Assembly: GCF_004912145.1 (NCBI RefSeq)
Contig: NZ_STGT01000003.1
Location: 558,001 to 622,000 of the forward strand
Length of the DNA: 64,000 nt
Direction of reading: 5' to 3'
DNA from: Peteryoungia rhizophila
GTDB taxonomy: Bacteria > Pseudomonadota > Alphaproteobacteria > Rhizobiales > Rhizobiaceae
A program made the translations under genes and the position numbers. The number at the start of each line of letters is the position of its first letter. The stretch's first letter is position 1. Below, piece by piece: positions 55,649 to 64,000 of the stretch. The notes beneath the pieces were generated by a model, which saw nothing but the letters and a program-made list of their open reading frames with translations, searched no databases and was not told where the DNA came from.

Positions 55649-57333
55649 TGAGCAGCCTCACTGACACCGTCGACATCACGGGCCGCGTGCTCGTTTCAGG
55701 CTCAGCCGAGGGCGAGGTGCTGTTCACCGATACGGCGCTCAGCTTCTGGGGTGGCGCCGATGCCGTGACCGGCGAGATCATCGACCGACATCACCCGCTG
55801 AGCGGCGAGCGACTGACGGGCCGCGTGCTGGTACTCCCGACCAGCCGTGGCTCCTGCACCGGCAGCGGTGTAATCCTCGAACTGATCCTCAACGGACAAG
55901 GTCCCGCCGCGATCGTGCTCGAACATCCCGAGGCGATCATCACGCTCGGCATCATCGTCGCCGAGGAGGTTTTCGGGCGATCCATTCCGGTGATCGCTGT
56001 CGGGAAAGAGGCGTTTGCCGCATTGAAGACAGTCAAGCGCGTCCGGATCAGCGACGCCGTTGCAGGGATTGGCTCTGACATCGCGCTCACGGATAAGGAC
56101 AGGGCCATTCTCGGAGGCGAGCGGGGCGAAGCGGCGGCTGTCGCCATGCGGATCGTGCTCCGGATGGCAGTACTGGAAGGCGCAAAGGAGCTGATCGACA
56201 TCACCCGCGCCCATATCGACGGCTGCATCTACACCGGTCCTGGCGGCCTCGCCTTTGCCGAGAAGCTGCGCGACCTCAGCGGTCGCGTCGTGGTCCCGAC
56301 GACGCTGAATGCGATTTCGGTCGATCACCGCCGCTGGCAGGCGCAGGGCGTTTCGGAAGCGCTCGGCCGTCCGGCAGCGGCAGTGGCCGATGCCTATGTT
56401 GCGATGGGGGCTGAGCCGACCTTTACCTGTGCGCCCTATCTGCTCGACGACCGGCCAGTCCGCGACGAGCAGATCGTCTGGGCGGAATCGAATGCCGTCG
56501 TCTATGCCAACAGCGTGCTCGGCGCCCGAACGATGAAATATCCTGACTATCTCGACATCGCGATCGCGCTGACGGGCCGGGCCCCCAAGGCCGGCTGTCA
56601 TCTGCCGGAGGAGCGCGCGCCGCAGGTCCGGGTCACCGTGCCACCGCTTGAGGGTGTCGATGACAGCCTCTGGCCGTTGCTCGGTTATCTGATCGGGACC
56701 GTATCGCCGGATACCATTCCGCTCGTCGAAGGGGTGTCCGAACATCGACCGGACACGGACGCGCTAAAGGCCATCGGGGCAGCGTTTGCGACTACCTCCG
56801 CCGCACCGATGTTTCATATCGCTGACGTCACGCCGGAAGCACTCGACCCAAAGGCCTTTGTAGCCCTCGACCTTCCGACCATTGCACTCACCTACGACGA
56901 CCTGCTGCGGGCCTGGCGCGAGCTGAACGGTGCGGATGCGGGTCCGGTGCACCTGGTCTCGCTCGGCAATCCACATTTCTCTGCCACCGAACTGGCCGCC
57001 CTCGCCGCGCTCTGTCGGGGGAAGACGCGTCATCCTCAGGTGCCCCTCGTCATCACCTGCGGGCGCGCCGAGATGGCCAAGGCGGAAGCCACAGGCGATG
57101 TGGCTCTGCTCACCGCCTTTGGCGTCACCCTCGTCAACGACACCTGCTGGTGCATGGTGACCGAGCCGATCATTCCGGTCGATGCTCTGACCATCATGAC
57201 CAACTCCGGCAAATATGCCCATTACGGCCCAGGCCTCACCGGGCGGACCATGCGCTTCGGCAGCCTCGCTGTCTGTGTGGAGGCCGCCGTGACCGGTGAA
57301 GATCGAGGCCACCTGCCCGCTTGGCTCGGCTAG
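55645..57333 (+). CDS. Aconitase X (AcnX), fused small and large domains
   Basis: A 562-residue protein joining the small swivel domain (DUF126, about residues 1-140, with LPTSRGSCTGSGVILEL) and the large DUF521 domain. Large-domain landmarks are TFTCAPYLLDDRPVRDEQIV, the WAESNAVVYANSVLGARTMK block, APKAGCH, ITCGRAEM and VNDTCWCMVTEP; the conserved cysteines bind an iron-sulfur cluster in characterised members. Bacterial AcnX proteins act as cis-3-hydroxy-L-proline dehydratases, and archaeal ones as mevalonate 5-phosphate dehydratase. No proline-pathway gene lies nearby, so the substrate is open. Two adjacent in-frame ATGs (55645, 55648) overlap the DUF2891 stop. Confidence 0.85.
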   Translation: MMSSLTDTVDITGRVLVSGSAEGEVLFTDTALSFWGGADAVTGEIIDRHHPLSGERLTGRVLVLPTSRGSCTGSGVILELILNGQGPAAIVLEHPEAIITLGIIVAEEVFGRSIPVIAVGKEAFAALKTVKRVRISDAVAGIGSDIALTDKDRAILGGERGEAAAVAMRIVLRMAVLEGAKELIDITRAHIDGCIYTGPGGLAFAEKLRDLSGRVVVPTTLNAISVDHRRWQAQGVSEALGRPAAAVADAYVAMGAEPTFTCAPYLLDDRPVRDEQIVWAESNAVVYANSVLGARTMKYPDYLDIAIALTGRAPKAGCHLPEERAPQVRVTVPPLEGVDDSLWPLLGYLIGTVSPDTIPLVEGVSEHRPDTDALKAIGAAFATTSAAPMFHIADVTPEALDPKAFVALDLPTIALTYDDLLRAWRELNGADAGPVHLVSLGNPHFSATELAALAALCRGKTRHPQVPLVITCGRAEMAKAEATGDVALLTAFGVTLVNDTCWCMVTEPIIPVDALTIMTNSGKYAHYGPGLTGRTMRFGSLAVCVEAAVTGEDRGHLPAWLG

Positions 57334-57441
57334 CCTGTGGGTAACGGGTGGCGTCATTGAAACTTCACCCAACGGCAATCGGTGCGACATGAAGGCTCCT
57401 TAAGGACAGCGGCGTTTCCTCCCTTCCAACAAGGTGACGCC

Positions 57442-58800
57442 ATGACCCGATCCCTTTTGACTTCTGCCGCGCTCTTCATCCTCTTCGTCTCCCAGGCCTC
57501 GGCCGAGGAGAAGACTTTCCCGGCCAAGCTCGTCAACCATGCCATCCTGCCGGCGAACACGATCATCGCGGCCCCTGCCGATGCGCCCGATTATCTCAAG
57601 ACCTCCGGCAAGTTCTCGACCGCAGACCGCAAGCGTGCGGACGCACTCGGCAGCGTGCCGGGCAAGGATGGCGTGCGCCTGACGGGTCTTTCGCTTCCCT
57701 TCGACGGCCAGCCGCTGCAAGGCTTTTCCGGCATCAAGCGCATGGAAGACGGCACGTTCTGGAGCCTCTCCGACAACGGCTTCGGCTCGAAGAACAATTC
57801 CAGCGATGCCATGCTGATGCTGCACCACCTGACCTTCGACTGGGATGCCGGCGCGGTAACGGTCGAGAAGACGCTCTTCCTCTCCGATCCCGACAAGAAG
57901 GCTCCCTTCCCGATCGTCATGGAAGGCTCAGACAAGCGTTATCTGACGGGTGCGGATTTCGACGTTGAATCCATCCAGCCCGTCGCCGATGGCTTCTGGG
58001 TCGGTGAAGAGCTGGGCCCCTATATGCTGAAGTTCTCGACCGAGGGTGCACTGACCGATGTCATCGCCACCAAAGCCGGCGAGATCGAGGTGAAGTCGCC
58101 TGACAATCCGACGCTCGTTGTTCCGGCGAACCCGACCGCCAAGATGCCCGTCTTCAACCTCAAGCGCTCCGGCGGTTATGAGGGCCTGGCCATGTCGAAG
58201 GACGGCACGAAGCTCTATGGCATGCTCGAAGGCCCGCTCTATCTCGAAGACGGTTCCGTCGAAAAGGCCGATGGCCTGACGGCTCTGCGGATCATCGAGC
58301 TCGATGCGGCCTCCAAGGCCTGGACCGGCAAGACATGGCTCTATCTGCTGTCGGAAGGCGGCGAAGCGATCGGCGACTTCAACATGATCGACGAGACGAC
58401 GGCACTGGTCATCGAGCGCGATAATGGCGCGGGTGTGGTTGAAAAGGCTTGCGCCGATCCGAAGGCTCCGGCTGCCGACTGCTTTGCCGTTCCGGCCAAG
58501 CACAAGCGCATCTACAAGATCGAGATGACGGAAGAGAATGCCGGCAAGGCCGTGCGCAAGATCGGTTACATCGACCTGATGAAGATCGAGGACCCCGACA
58601 ACAAGAAGCGTCAGGGCGGCGGCGAAGGCTTCTATGACATGCCTTTCGTCACCATCGAGAATGTCGATGTCGTCGATCCGACCCATATCGTCGTGGGCAA
58701 CGACAACAACCTGCCCTTCTCGGCCGGCCGCGCACTGGACAAGGCAGACGACAACGAGTTCGTCCTGCTCGAAGTCGGCGATTTCCTCGCCGCCAAATAA
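57442..58800 (+). CDS. Secreted esterase-like/phytase-like beta-propeller protein
   Basis: A 452-residue secreted protein. The signal peptide covers about 1-21 (SLLTSAALFILFVSQASA). The mature part matches the esterase-like activity of phytase family: FSGIKRMEDGTFWSLSDNGF near residue 95, GGYEGLAMSKDGTKLYGMLE near 245, and NVDVVDPTHIVVGNDNNLPF near the end. CAAGGTGACGCC precedes the ATG at 57442. Such proteins bind calcium and may hydrolyse phosphate esters; the substrate is unknown. Confidence 0.85.
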   Translation: MTRSLLTSAALFILFVSQASAEEKTFPAKLVNHAILPANTIIAAPADAPDYLKTSGKFSTADRKRADALGSVPGKDGVRLTGLSLPFDGQPLQGFSGIKRMEDGTFWSLSDNGFGSKNNSSDAMLMLHHLTFDWDAGAVTVEKTLFLSDPDKKAPFPIVMEGSDKRYLTGADFDVESIQPVADGFWVGEELGPYMLKFSTEGALTDVIATKAGEIEVKSPDNPTLVVPANPTAKMPVFNLKRSGGYEGLAMSKDGTKLYGMLEGPLYLEDGSVEKADGLTALRIIELDAASKAWTGKTWLYLLSEGGEAIGDFNMIDETTALVIERDNGAGVVEKACADPKAPAADCFAVPAKHKRIYKIEMTEENAGKAVRKIGYIDLMKIEDPDNKKRQGGGEGFYDMPFVTIENVDVVDPTHIVVGNDNNLPFSAGRALDKADDNEFVLLEVGDFLAAK

Positions 58801-58819
58801 GCTAGACGCCTGAAACGAA

Positions 58820-58843
58820 GAGAGCGGGTCCCGGCCCGCTCTC
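58820..58843. terminator. Hairpin between convergent phytase-like gene and ppx
   Basis: GAGAGCGGG / CCCGCTCTC form a perfect 9-bp stem with a 6-base loop. The tail ATTTCG is poor in T, so it is a weak or factor-assisted terminator; it lies between two convergent genes. Confidence 0.6.
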
Positions 58844-58869
58844 ATTTCGTCTGGCAAACGGTGTTCGCG

Positions 58870-60390
58870 CTATTCGAAGACGAAGGCCAGGCGCTTGCCC
58901 GTCAGTTTAGAGAGCTGCATCAGGCGCCCATCCAGCCGTTCTCCTGCGAATTCCTGGTAGGATTTCGGCACGACGAATTCGAGGTCGAGATCGGCATTGT
59001 CAGATCGGCGGAATGTGAGGTTATGGACCACGCCGGGCATGGATGCCGAGAAGAGGTAGACGACCCGCAACATGCCGCCGACGAGCTTGGCCCGGTCGAG
59101 CAGGCGTTCGGTGGCGATCGCGGCCAGCGGACCTGTCTGGCCGTCGTCGTGCAGACCTTCGAAGCGATAGTAATTTGTGAGCGCGATGAAGGCGCGGCCC
59201 GGATGGGTGATGCCGACGAAGGAGGAGTGGGCGATCACGTTCAGCGCCTGCAGCCCGCGATAGTCCGGATGGGCACGCCAGCTGATATCGGCGAGCAGGC
59301 AGGCGGCCTTGCGGTAGCGGCTTTCTTCCTCCGTCTCCGCGATGTCGAAGAAGGGCATCATCTGGCCCGTCCAGTCGGCCAGTTCACGGGCATGCTCGGG
59401 CGAGCGGGCACGCAGGATGGCCAGTTCGTCGGCCGCCTCGACCAGCGGATCGAGTGCCTGTTCCTCGTCGAGCAGCAGAGAGTAGAGATAACCTTCACGC
59501 ACGCCCTGAGCGGAAAAGCAGACGCTTTTCGGCTTCATCACCTCGATGACTTCGCGCATCGCGATCGCACCGAAGGGGATCAGGTTACGGCGGCTTTTGG
59601 AGATCGTCGACCAGGCCGGATCGCGGCTGTTGGCACCCGAGATGATTTCCTCCAGAAAGAAGGCGATCTCGTCATAAGGCAGCTCGTAACCCTGCATCAT
59701 GTGCAGCGGATACTTCCGGATCTCCATGTGGAGCTTGGCGATATTGCGCCAGGTTCCGCCGACGGCATAGAAGGTGCGCCCCTGCCCCTTCTTGAGCAAA
59801 GACACATCGCCGATGAGCTTTTTCGCGAGCGTGCGGGCCTTGGACAAGGATCCATCGACCGATTCCGACAAACGCAGGCCGCCGAGTGGCAGCGTGATAC
59901 CCTTGCCGAAGCCCTTGCCGTGGATATCGATGAGTTCCAGCGAACCGCCGCCGAGGTCGCCTGCGATGCCGTCGGCGTCGTGGAAGCCACTGAGCACACC
60001 GAGAGCTGAGTATTTCGCCTCCTCCTCGCCGGTCAGCACGAGGATCTCGTGGCCGAGGATCTCTTCAGCACGGGCGATGAAATCGGGACCGTTGGAGGCC
60101 TCGCGGGCGGCAGCGGTGGCGAGCACATACATACGCGTCGCCTGGGCCTGGTTGGAGAGCGCCCTGAAACGCCGAAGGGCTGCGAGGGCGCGCTCGACAC
60201 CGTCCTCGTCCATCCTGCCCGTCATGGCCACGCCCCGGCCGAGTCCGCAGAGGACCTTCTCGTTGAACAGAACCGTCGGGGCACGGGCCAGCCCCTCATA
60301 GATCACGAGACGGATCGAATTTGAGCCAATGTCGACAACGGAGACAGGGGCGATACCGGGAAGGCGCCCCTGGGCTTCAGATCTTGTCAT
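58870..60390 (-). CDS. ppx: Exopolyphosphatase (Ppx/GppA family)
   Basis: A 506-residue polyphosphate or pppGpp hydrolase of the ASKHA fold. The phosphate-1 loop is VSVVDIGSNSIRLVIYEG and the phosphate-2 loop AGDLGGGSLELIDI. Catalytic glutamate sits in ILTGEEEAKYSALG. The C-terminal half carries an HD-like domain (SWRAHPDYRG, VIAHSSFVGITHPGRAF). It starts 12 bases after the ppk stop, so the enzymes that make and break polyphosphate are encoded together. Confidence 0.94.
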   Translation of the reverse strand: MTRSEAQGRLPGIAPVSVVDIGSNSIRLVIYEGLARAPTVLFNEKVLCGLGRGVAMTGRMDEDGVERALAALRRFRALSNQAQATRMYVLATAAAREASNGPDFIARAEEILGHEILVLTGEEEAKYSALGVLSGFHDADGIAGDLGGGSLELIDIHGKGFGKGITLPLGGLRLSESVDGSLSKARTLAKKLIGDVSLLKKGQGRTFYAVGGTWRNIAKLHMEIRKYPLHMMQGYELPYDEIAFFLEEIISGANSRDPAWSTISKSRRNLIPFGAIAMREVIEVMKPKSVCFSAQGVREGYLYSLLLDEEQALDPLVEAADELAILRARSPEHARELADWTGQMMPFFDIAETEEESRYRKAACLLADISWRAHPDYRGLQALNVIAHSSFVGITHPGRAFIALTNYYRFEGLHDDGQTGPLAAIATERLLDRAKLVGGMLRVVYLFSASMPGVVHNLTFRRSDNADLDLEFVVPKSYQEFAGERLDGRLMQLSKLTGKRLAFVFE

Positions 60391-60402
60391 GAGGTACCAG
60401 TG

Positions 60403-62595
60403 TTATCGTTTCCTGCCGGAAATGAGGCCGGCGATCAGTTTCGGTGCACTCGACTTCAAGGCTTCACCCCGGCCCGAGAGGCTGGGATTGGTCATGAAAT
60501 AGTGCTGGGCGTTGAAAGGTTCCTCACCCTGTCGCACCTCGATGCGGCGTGACGTTCCGTCGGCCAATATCTCGTAGCTCTGCTGGTTGTCAATCAGGTT
60601 GCCCAGCATGATCTGGGAGAGAACCTGTTCATGCACCGTCGGATTGATCAGGGGCACCAGCGTCTCGACGCGGCGGTCGAGATTGCGCGGCATCATGTCG
60701 GCAGAGCCAATATAGACCAGCGCATTTTCCGAGGGCAGGCGATGGCCGTTGCCGAAGCAGAAGATGCGGCTGTGCTCGAGAAAACGGCCAATGATCGACT
60801 TGACGCGAATATTGTCGGACAATCCTGGCACGCGCGGGCGCAGACAGCAGATGCCGCGGATGACGAGATCGATCTCGACGCCGGCGCCACTCGCCGCATA
60901 GAGCGCATCGATGATCTCGGGATCGACGAGGGAATTCATCTTCATCCAGATCGCGGCTGGCCGCCCTGCCTTGGCGTTCTCCGTTTCCTCACGAATGTGC
61001 TTGAGGATGCGTGGGCGCAGGGTATGCGGCGATACCGCCAGCTTCATGCCCTCCTCCGGCTCGCCATAACCGGTGATGAAGTTGAAGATGTTCGCCATGT
61101 CATGGGCGATCTTCGGGTTGCAGGTGAAGAAGGACAGGTCCGTATAGATCTTTGCAGTGATCGGGTGATAGTTGCCGGTGCCGAGGTGGCAGTAGGTCCG
61201 GAGCTTGCCGTCCTCGCGGCGCACGACCATGGACATCTTGGCATGGGTCTTCAGTTCGATGAAACCGAAGACCACCTGCACACCAGCGCGTTCCAGGTCG
61301 CGTGCCCAGCGGATGTTCGCCTCTTCGTCGAAGCGGGCCTTGAGTTCGACCAGGGCCGTCACCGACTTGCCGGCTTCGGCAGCATCGATCAGGGCGCGCA
61401 CGATCGGGCTGTCGTTCGATGTGCGGTATAGCGTCTGCTTGATCGCCAGCACATCCGGATCGCGGGCGGCCTGTAGCAGGAACTGCACGACGACGTCGAA
61501 GCTCTCATAGGGGTGGTGGACGATCATGTCCTTCTCGCGGATCGCCGCGAGGCAGTCGCCGGCATGCTCGCGCACGCGCTCGGGGAAACGTGCGTTGTAC
61601 TGATCGAAGCGCAAGTCGTCGCGCGGCGCCTTGGTGATTTCGGAGATCGTGTTGAGCGCCAGCAGGCCCGGCAGCACCGCGACGCGGTTGTCGGCGACAC
61701 CCAGCTCATGCACGACGAACTGGCGCAGTGCCACCGGCATTTCCGAGTCTACTTCGATACGAATGACCGAACCACGGCGGCGGCGCTTGAGTGCGGTCTC
61801 GAAGAAGCGAACGAGGTCCTCGGCCTCTTCTTCGACCTCGATATCGCTGTCGCGGATGATGCGGAAGGTGCCGAAGCCCTTGACCTCGTAGCCCGGGTAA
61901 AGCCGGTTGATGAAGAGGCCAACCATGTCCTCCAGCGTGATGTAGCGGATCGTGTTGGCTTCGTCCGGCAGCCGGATGAAACGGTCGAGCGTGGTCGGCA
62001 GGCGCAGAAGTGCCGTCATCGGATCGCCGTTGCGGCTCGAGCAGAGCTGCAGGCCCATGGAGAAGCCGAGATTGGGGATGAACGGGAAAGGATGCGCCGG
62101 ATCGATCGAGAGCGGCGTCAGGACCGGGAAGATAGACTCTTCGAAGGTGGTCGCGAGCCAGTTTCGATCCGCTTCGGAAAGCGCTGCGGGGCGCACGACC
62201 AGGATGTCCTCCTGGGCGAGGTATTGCTGCAGAACGGCCAGCGAGGCCTGCTGCTCCATCTGCAGATTGTCGATCTCCTTCAGGATGTCTTCGAGCTGCT
62301 CGGCCGGTGTCTTGCCGTCAGGGCTCTTGATGACGATGCCCTGGCGGACCTGACCCTCGAGGCCGGCGACGCGGACCATGAAGAATTCGTCGAGATTGGC
62401 CGCCGAAATTGAGAGAAAGCGCACACGCTCCAGCAGCGGGTGCGCCGTATTCAGGGTTTCCTCGAGAACGCGCCGGTTGAACTGCAGCCAGGAGAACTCC
62501 CGGTTGATGAAGCGCAGGGGACTGTTCAGCAGGTCCTCGGCGGGTGCTGCCTCCGCGCCGCTATCGCCGCCCGTGCCGTGTACCGCGCTGTCCAT
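60403..62595 (-). CDS. ppk: Polyphosphate kinase 1
   Basis: A 730-residue enzyme that polymerises the gamma-phosphate of ATP into polyphosphate. It begins with the N-terminal domain [17 protein letters not shown], and the catalytic histidine lies in [13 protein letters not shown] near residue 465. [16 protein letters not shown] and [20 protein letters not shown], and NRPS-like phospholipase D-type pairs later, are family typical. It lies between hdaA and ppx, the usual order in Rhizobiales. Polyphosphate may link to stress responses and to the H+-pyrophosphatase in phosphate balance. Confidence 0.96.
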   Translation of the reverse strand: MDSAVHGTGGDSGAEAAPAEDLLNSPLRFINREFSWLQFNRRVLEETLNTAHPLLERVRFLSISAANLDEFFMVRVAGLEGQVRQGIVIKSPDGKTPAEQLEDILKEIDNLQMEQQASLAVLQQYLAQEDILVVRPAALSEADRNWLATTFEESIFPVLTPLSIDPAHPFPFIPNLGFSMGLQLCSSRNGDPMTALLRLPTTLDRFIRLPDEANTIRYITLEDMVGLFINRLYPGYEVKGFGTFRIIRDSDIEVEEEAEDLVRFFETALKRRRRGSVIRIEVDSEMPVALRQFVVHELGVADNRVAVLPGLLALNTISEITKAPRDDLRFDQYNARFPERVREHAGDCLAAIREKDMIVHHPYESFDVVVQFLLQAARDPDVLAIKQTLYRTSNDSPIVRALIDAAEAGKSVTALVELKARFDEEANIRWARDLERAGVQVVFGFIELKTHAKMSMVVRREDGKLRTYCHLGTGNYHPITAKIYTDLSFFTCNPKIAHDMANIFNFITGYGEPEEGMKLAVSPHTLRPRILKHIREETENAKAGRPAAIWMKMNSLVDPEIIDALYAASGAGVEIDLVIRGICCLRPRVPGLSDNIRVKSIIGRFLEHSRIFCFGNGHRLPSENALVYIGSADMMPRNLDRRVETLVPLINPTVHEQVLSQIMLGNLIDNQQSYEILADGTSRRIEVRQGEEPFNAQHYFMTNPSLSGRGEALKSSAPKLIAGLISGRKR

Positions 62596-62658
62596 GATTC
62601 CGTCCCTTCGTTGTCGTTCCCGGCCAATTATAACAGTTTGACGACAGATCTGTGACGA

Positions 62659-63372
62659 TCAATCCGTACCGTCGGCCGCCTCCAGCGTTTCCAGCACCTC
62701 TGCCGCCAGGCTTCGGGTGATCTTGACCCGCCTGGCGAGCGCCAGCCTGTCCATGCGATCGACCACCACCTGCGCGGCGAGGAAGGAACGCTCCATGCGG
62801 CTGACGATATAACCGACGATCTTGTCATCGATGTAAAGCTGCCGGTCGGCGAAGAGTTTGGCGATCAGCTGCCCCAGCAGGTCCTCGTCCGGGGTCCCGA
62901 TCTCGACCACGGTCGCCGCCTTCAGGCGCGAATTGAGATCTGCCAATTGCACGTTCCACGAGGGCGGAAAGCTGCGCGAGGTGATCAGCAGCGTGGTGCC
63001 ATGCTGGCGCACCGCGTTGATGACGTGGAACAACTCGACCTCGTCGAAGCCCCGGCGGTCGGCATCCTCGAAGAGGACAGGACCTGTGGCTGCTGCTTGC
63101 GATGCCCCCTCGCCCGGCTGCGGCAGGATGTCGGTCGCACCGCTTATGTCTCGAAAGATCTGCGCAAGATGCGATTTTCCCGAGCCTTCCGGGCCTGTGA
63201 GGATGACCACCGGCGACGGCCAGTCGGGCCAGGCATCGACGATCGACACGGCAGCGGCCATGCGCTCGGAAACCAGCAGGTCATCGCGGCCGGTGGCAGA
63301 GCCATGCTCGAAGGCGAGCGGCAACTGTTCGGCGGCTCCGCGCTTTTCGGGAGCCATCTTGGCATCAGTCAT
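62659..63372 (-). CDS. hdaA: HdaA, DnaA-related regulator of replication initiation
   Basis: A 237-residue AAA+ protein related to the DnaA central domain that stimulates ATP hydrolysis by DnaA. The N-terminal QLPLAF (about residues 16-21) is the sliding-clamp-binding motif, VILTGPEGSGKSHLAQIF is Walker A, and ATGPVLFEDADRRG is the Walker B region. The C-terminal RSFLAAQVVVDRMDRLALAR is the sensor 2 region. It begins directly at the stop of the perM-like gene and lies upstream of ppk. Confidence 0.9.
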   Translation of the reverse strand: MTDAKMAPEKRGAAEQLPLAFEHGSATGRDDLLVSERMAAAVSIVDAWPDWPSPVVILTGPEGSGKSHLAQIFRDISGATDILPQPGEGASQAAATGPVLFEDADRRGFDEVELFHVINAVRQHGTTLLITSRSFPPSWNVQLADLNSRLKAATVVEIGTPDEDLLGQLIAKLFADRQLYIDDKIVGYIVSRMERSFLAAQVVVDRMDRLALARRVKITRSLAAEVLETLEAADGTD

Positions 63373-64000
63373 TCACGTCTCGGATACGTCTCTGGAGCTT
63401 GGGAGTGCGATCTCGCCGACGGCGGAGGAAGGCGGCGCAAGGTCGAGCGTCGTTCCGTAATAGAGATCGCTGTCAAGATAACGCGAGATGGCGAAACGAA
63501 CAAGGACGCCGACGGCAGCAGCAGCCGGCACTGCCACAAGCACGCCGACGAAACCGAAGAGCGCGCCGAAGGCGAAGAGCGCAAACATCAACCAGACCGG
63601 ATGCAGGCCGACGCTTTTGCCCACCAGCTTGGGCTGCAGGATATTGCCCTCGATGAACTGCCCGAGGAAGAATATGCCGGCGATGACCCCGATCCAGATG
63701 AAATCCGGCCAGAACTGCACCAAGGCGACACCGACCGCGAGCAACAGGCCGACAGTCGAGCCGACATAGGGAATGAAACTGATCAGGCCGGTGAAGAAAC
63801 CGATCAGCAGGCCGAAATTCAGGCCGGCGACCGACAGCGCGATCGCATAGAAAATGCCGAGGATCAGGCAGAGCGAGCCCTGACCGCGCACGAAGCCGGC
63901 GATCGTGTTGTCGAGTTCGGTCGCCAGCTGGCGCACCGTGCCGAGCTGATTGCGCGGGACCCAGCTGTCGACCTTCTCGATCATGCGGTCCCAGTCGAGC
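63373..64000 (-). CDS. AI-2E/PerM-family transporter (5' part outside window)
   Basis: The C-terminal 208 residues of a multi-pass carrier, open to the window edge. Typical pieces are FVRGQGSLCLILGIFYAIAL, LNFGLLIGFFTGLISFIPYV, then GQFIEGNILQPKLVGKSVGL and HPVWLMFALFAFG, diagnostic of the PerM/AI-2E family. The PerM name is general; no substrate is shown. It ends with TGA next to the hdaA start, the conserved perM-hdaA arrangement of alphaproteobacteria. Confidence 0.9.
   Translation of the reverse strand, partial: LDWDRMIEKVDSWVPRNQLGTVRQLATELDNTIAGFVRGQGSLCLILGIFYAIALSVAGLNFGLLIGFFTGLISFIPYVGSTVGLLLAVGVALVQFWPDFIWIGVIAGIFFLGQFIEGNILQPKLVGKSVGLHPVWLMFALFAFGALFGFVGVLVAVPAAAAVGVLVRFAISRYLDSDLYYGTTLDLAPPSSAVGEIALPSSRDVSET

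Overview
The window is chromosomal DNA from an alphaproteobacterium, almost certainly a member of the Rhizobiaceae (Rhizobium/Agrobacterium/Ensifer relatives). The evidence is the high G+C content together with several gene orders known from that family: rplM-rpsI, DUF177-plsX-fabH-ihfA-merR, ldtR-ldtP-glyA-nrdR-ribD with ribH-nusB, and perM-hdaA-ppk-ppx. The genus cannot be fixed from the sequence alone. The region is mostly core genome. No insertion sequence, integrase, prophage, rRNA or CRISPR array was seen; there is one tRNA, tRNA-Pro(GGG).

Layout. 1-5.7 kb: ribosomal proteins L13 (cut by the window edge) and S9, agmatinase, argC, a truncated VOC-fold remnant, a LigB-type dioxygenase and heme A synthase. 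5.8-14.1 kb: a compact six-gene polysaccharide locus (GNAT acyltransferase, Wzz/Wzc-like co-polymerase with a broken kinase P-loop, Wza-like lipoprotein, GT4 glycosyltransferase, sugar-phosphate transferase, Wzy-like polymerase). Its content and order match the Agrobacterium uppABCDEF unipolar-polysaccharide adhesin cluster. 14.1-21.8 kb: a small HTH protein, an esterase, the tRNA, the lipid-synthesis/IHF/MerR operon, a cytochrome bc1 chaperone and bamE. 21.9-30.2 kb: H+-pyrophosphatase, an MFS carrier, nusB, ribH, ribD, nrdR and glyA; the usual riboflavin synthase gene ribE is not between ribD and ribH. 30.3-42.8 kb: L,D-transpeptidase and its MarR regulator LdtR, hemB, an RDD protein, the aminoacyl-tRNA-protein transferase, a methyltransferase divergent from a GGDEF-EAL protein, parC and a secreted protein of unknown function.

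42.9-52 kb is the most accessory-looking part. Downstream of aspS lies an orphan, lower-GC gene (45079-46059) that looks like an Abi-type N-terminal domain joined to a PD-(D/E)xK-like nuclease domain. It is the best candidate here for a little-studied defence gene. It is followed by a TetR regulator with two matched operator-like palindromes, an ABA4-like membrane protein, a second membrane protein, an MFS transporter, a Tat-exported multicopper oxidase and an MBL-fold hydrolase. 52-58.8 kb holds a tightly packed run (rnd, GNAT, Rsm22-like methyltransferase, DUF2891, aconitase X) and a secreted phytase-like esterase. 58.9-64 kb returns to core genes on the minus strand: perM (partial), hdaA, ppk and ppx.

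Possible regulation. There is a perfect TTAA-N7-TTAA CtrA-type site in front of the GGDEF-EAL gene. A long-spaced 9-bp inverted repeat lies in the divergent uppB/uppC promoter, and a 14-bp palindrome lies upstream of ldtP. These are sequence observations only. Function assignments rest on motif recognition by eye; no database search was run.
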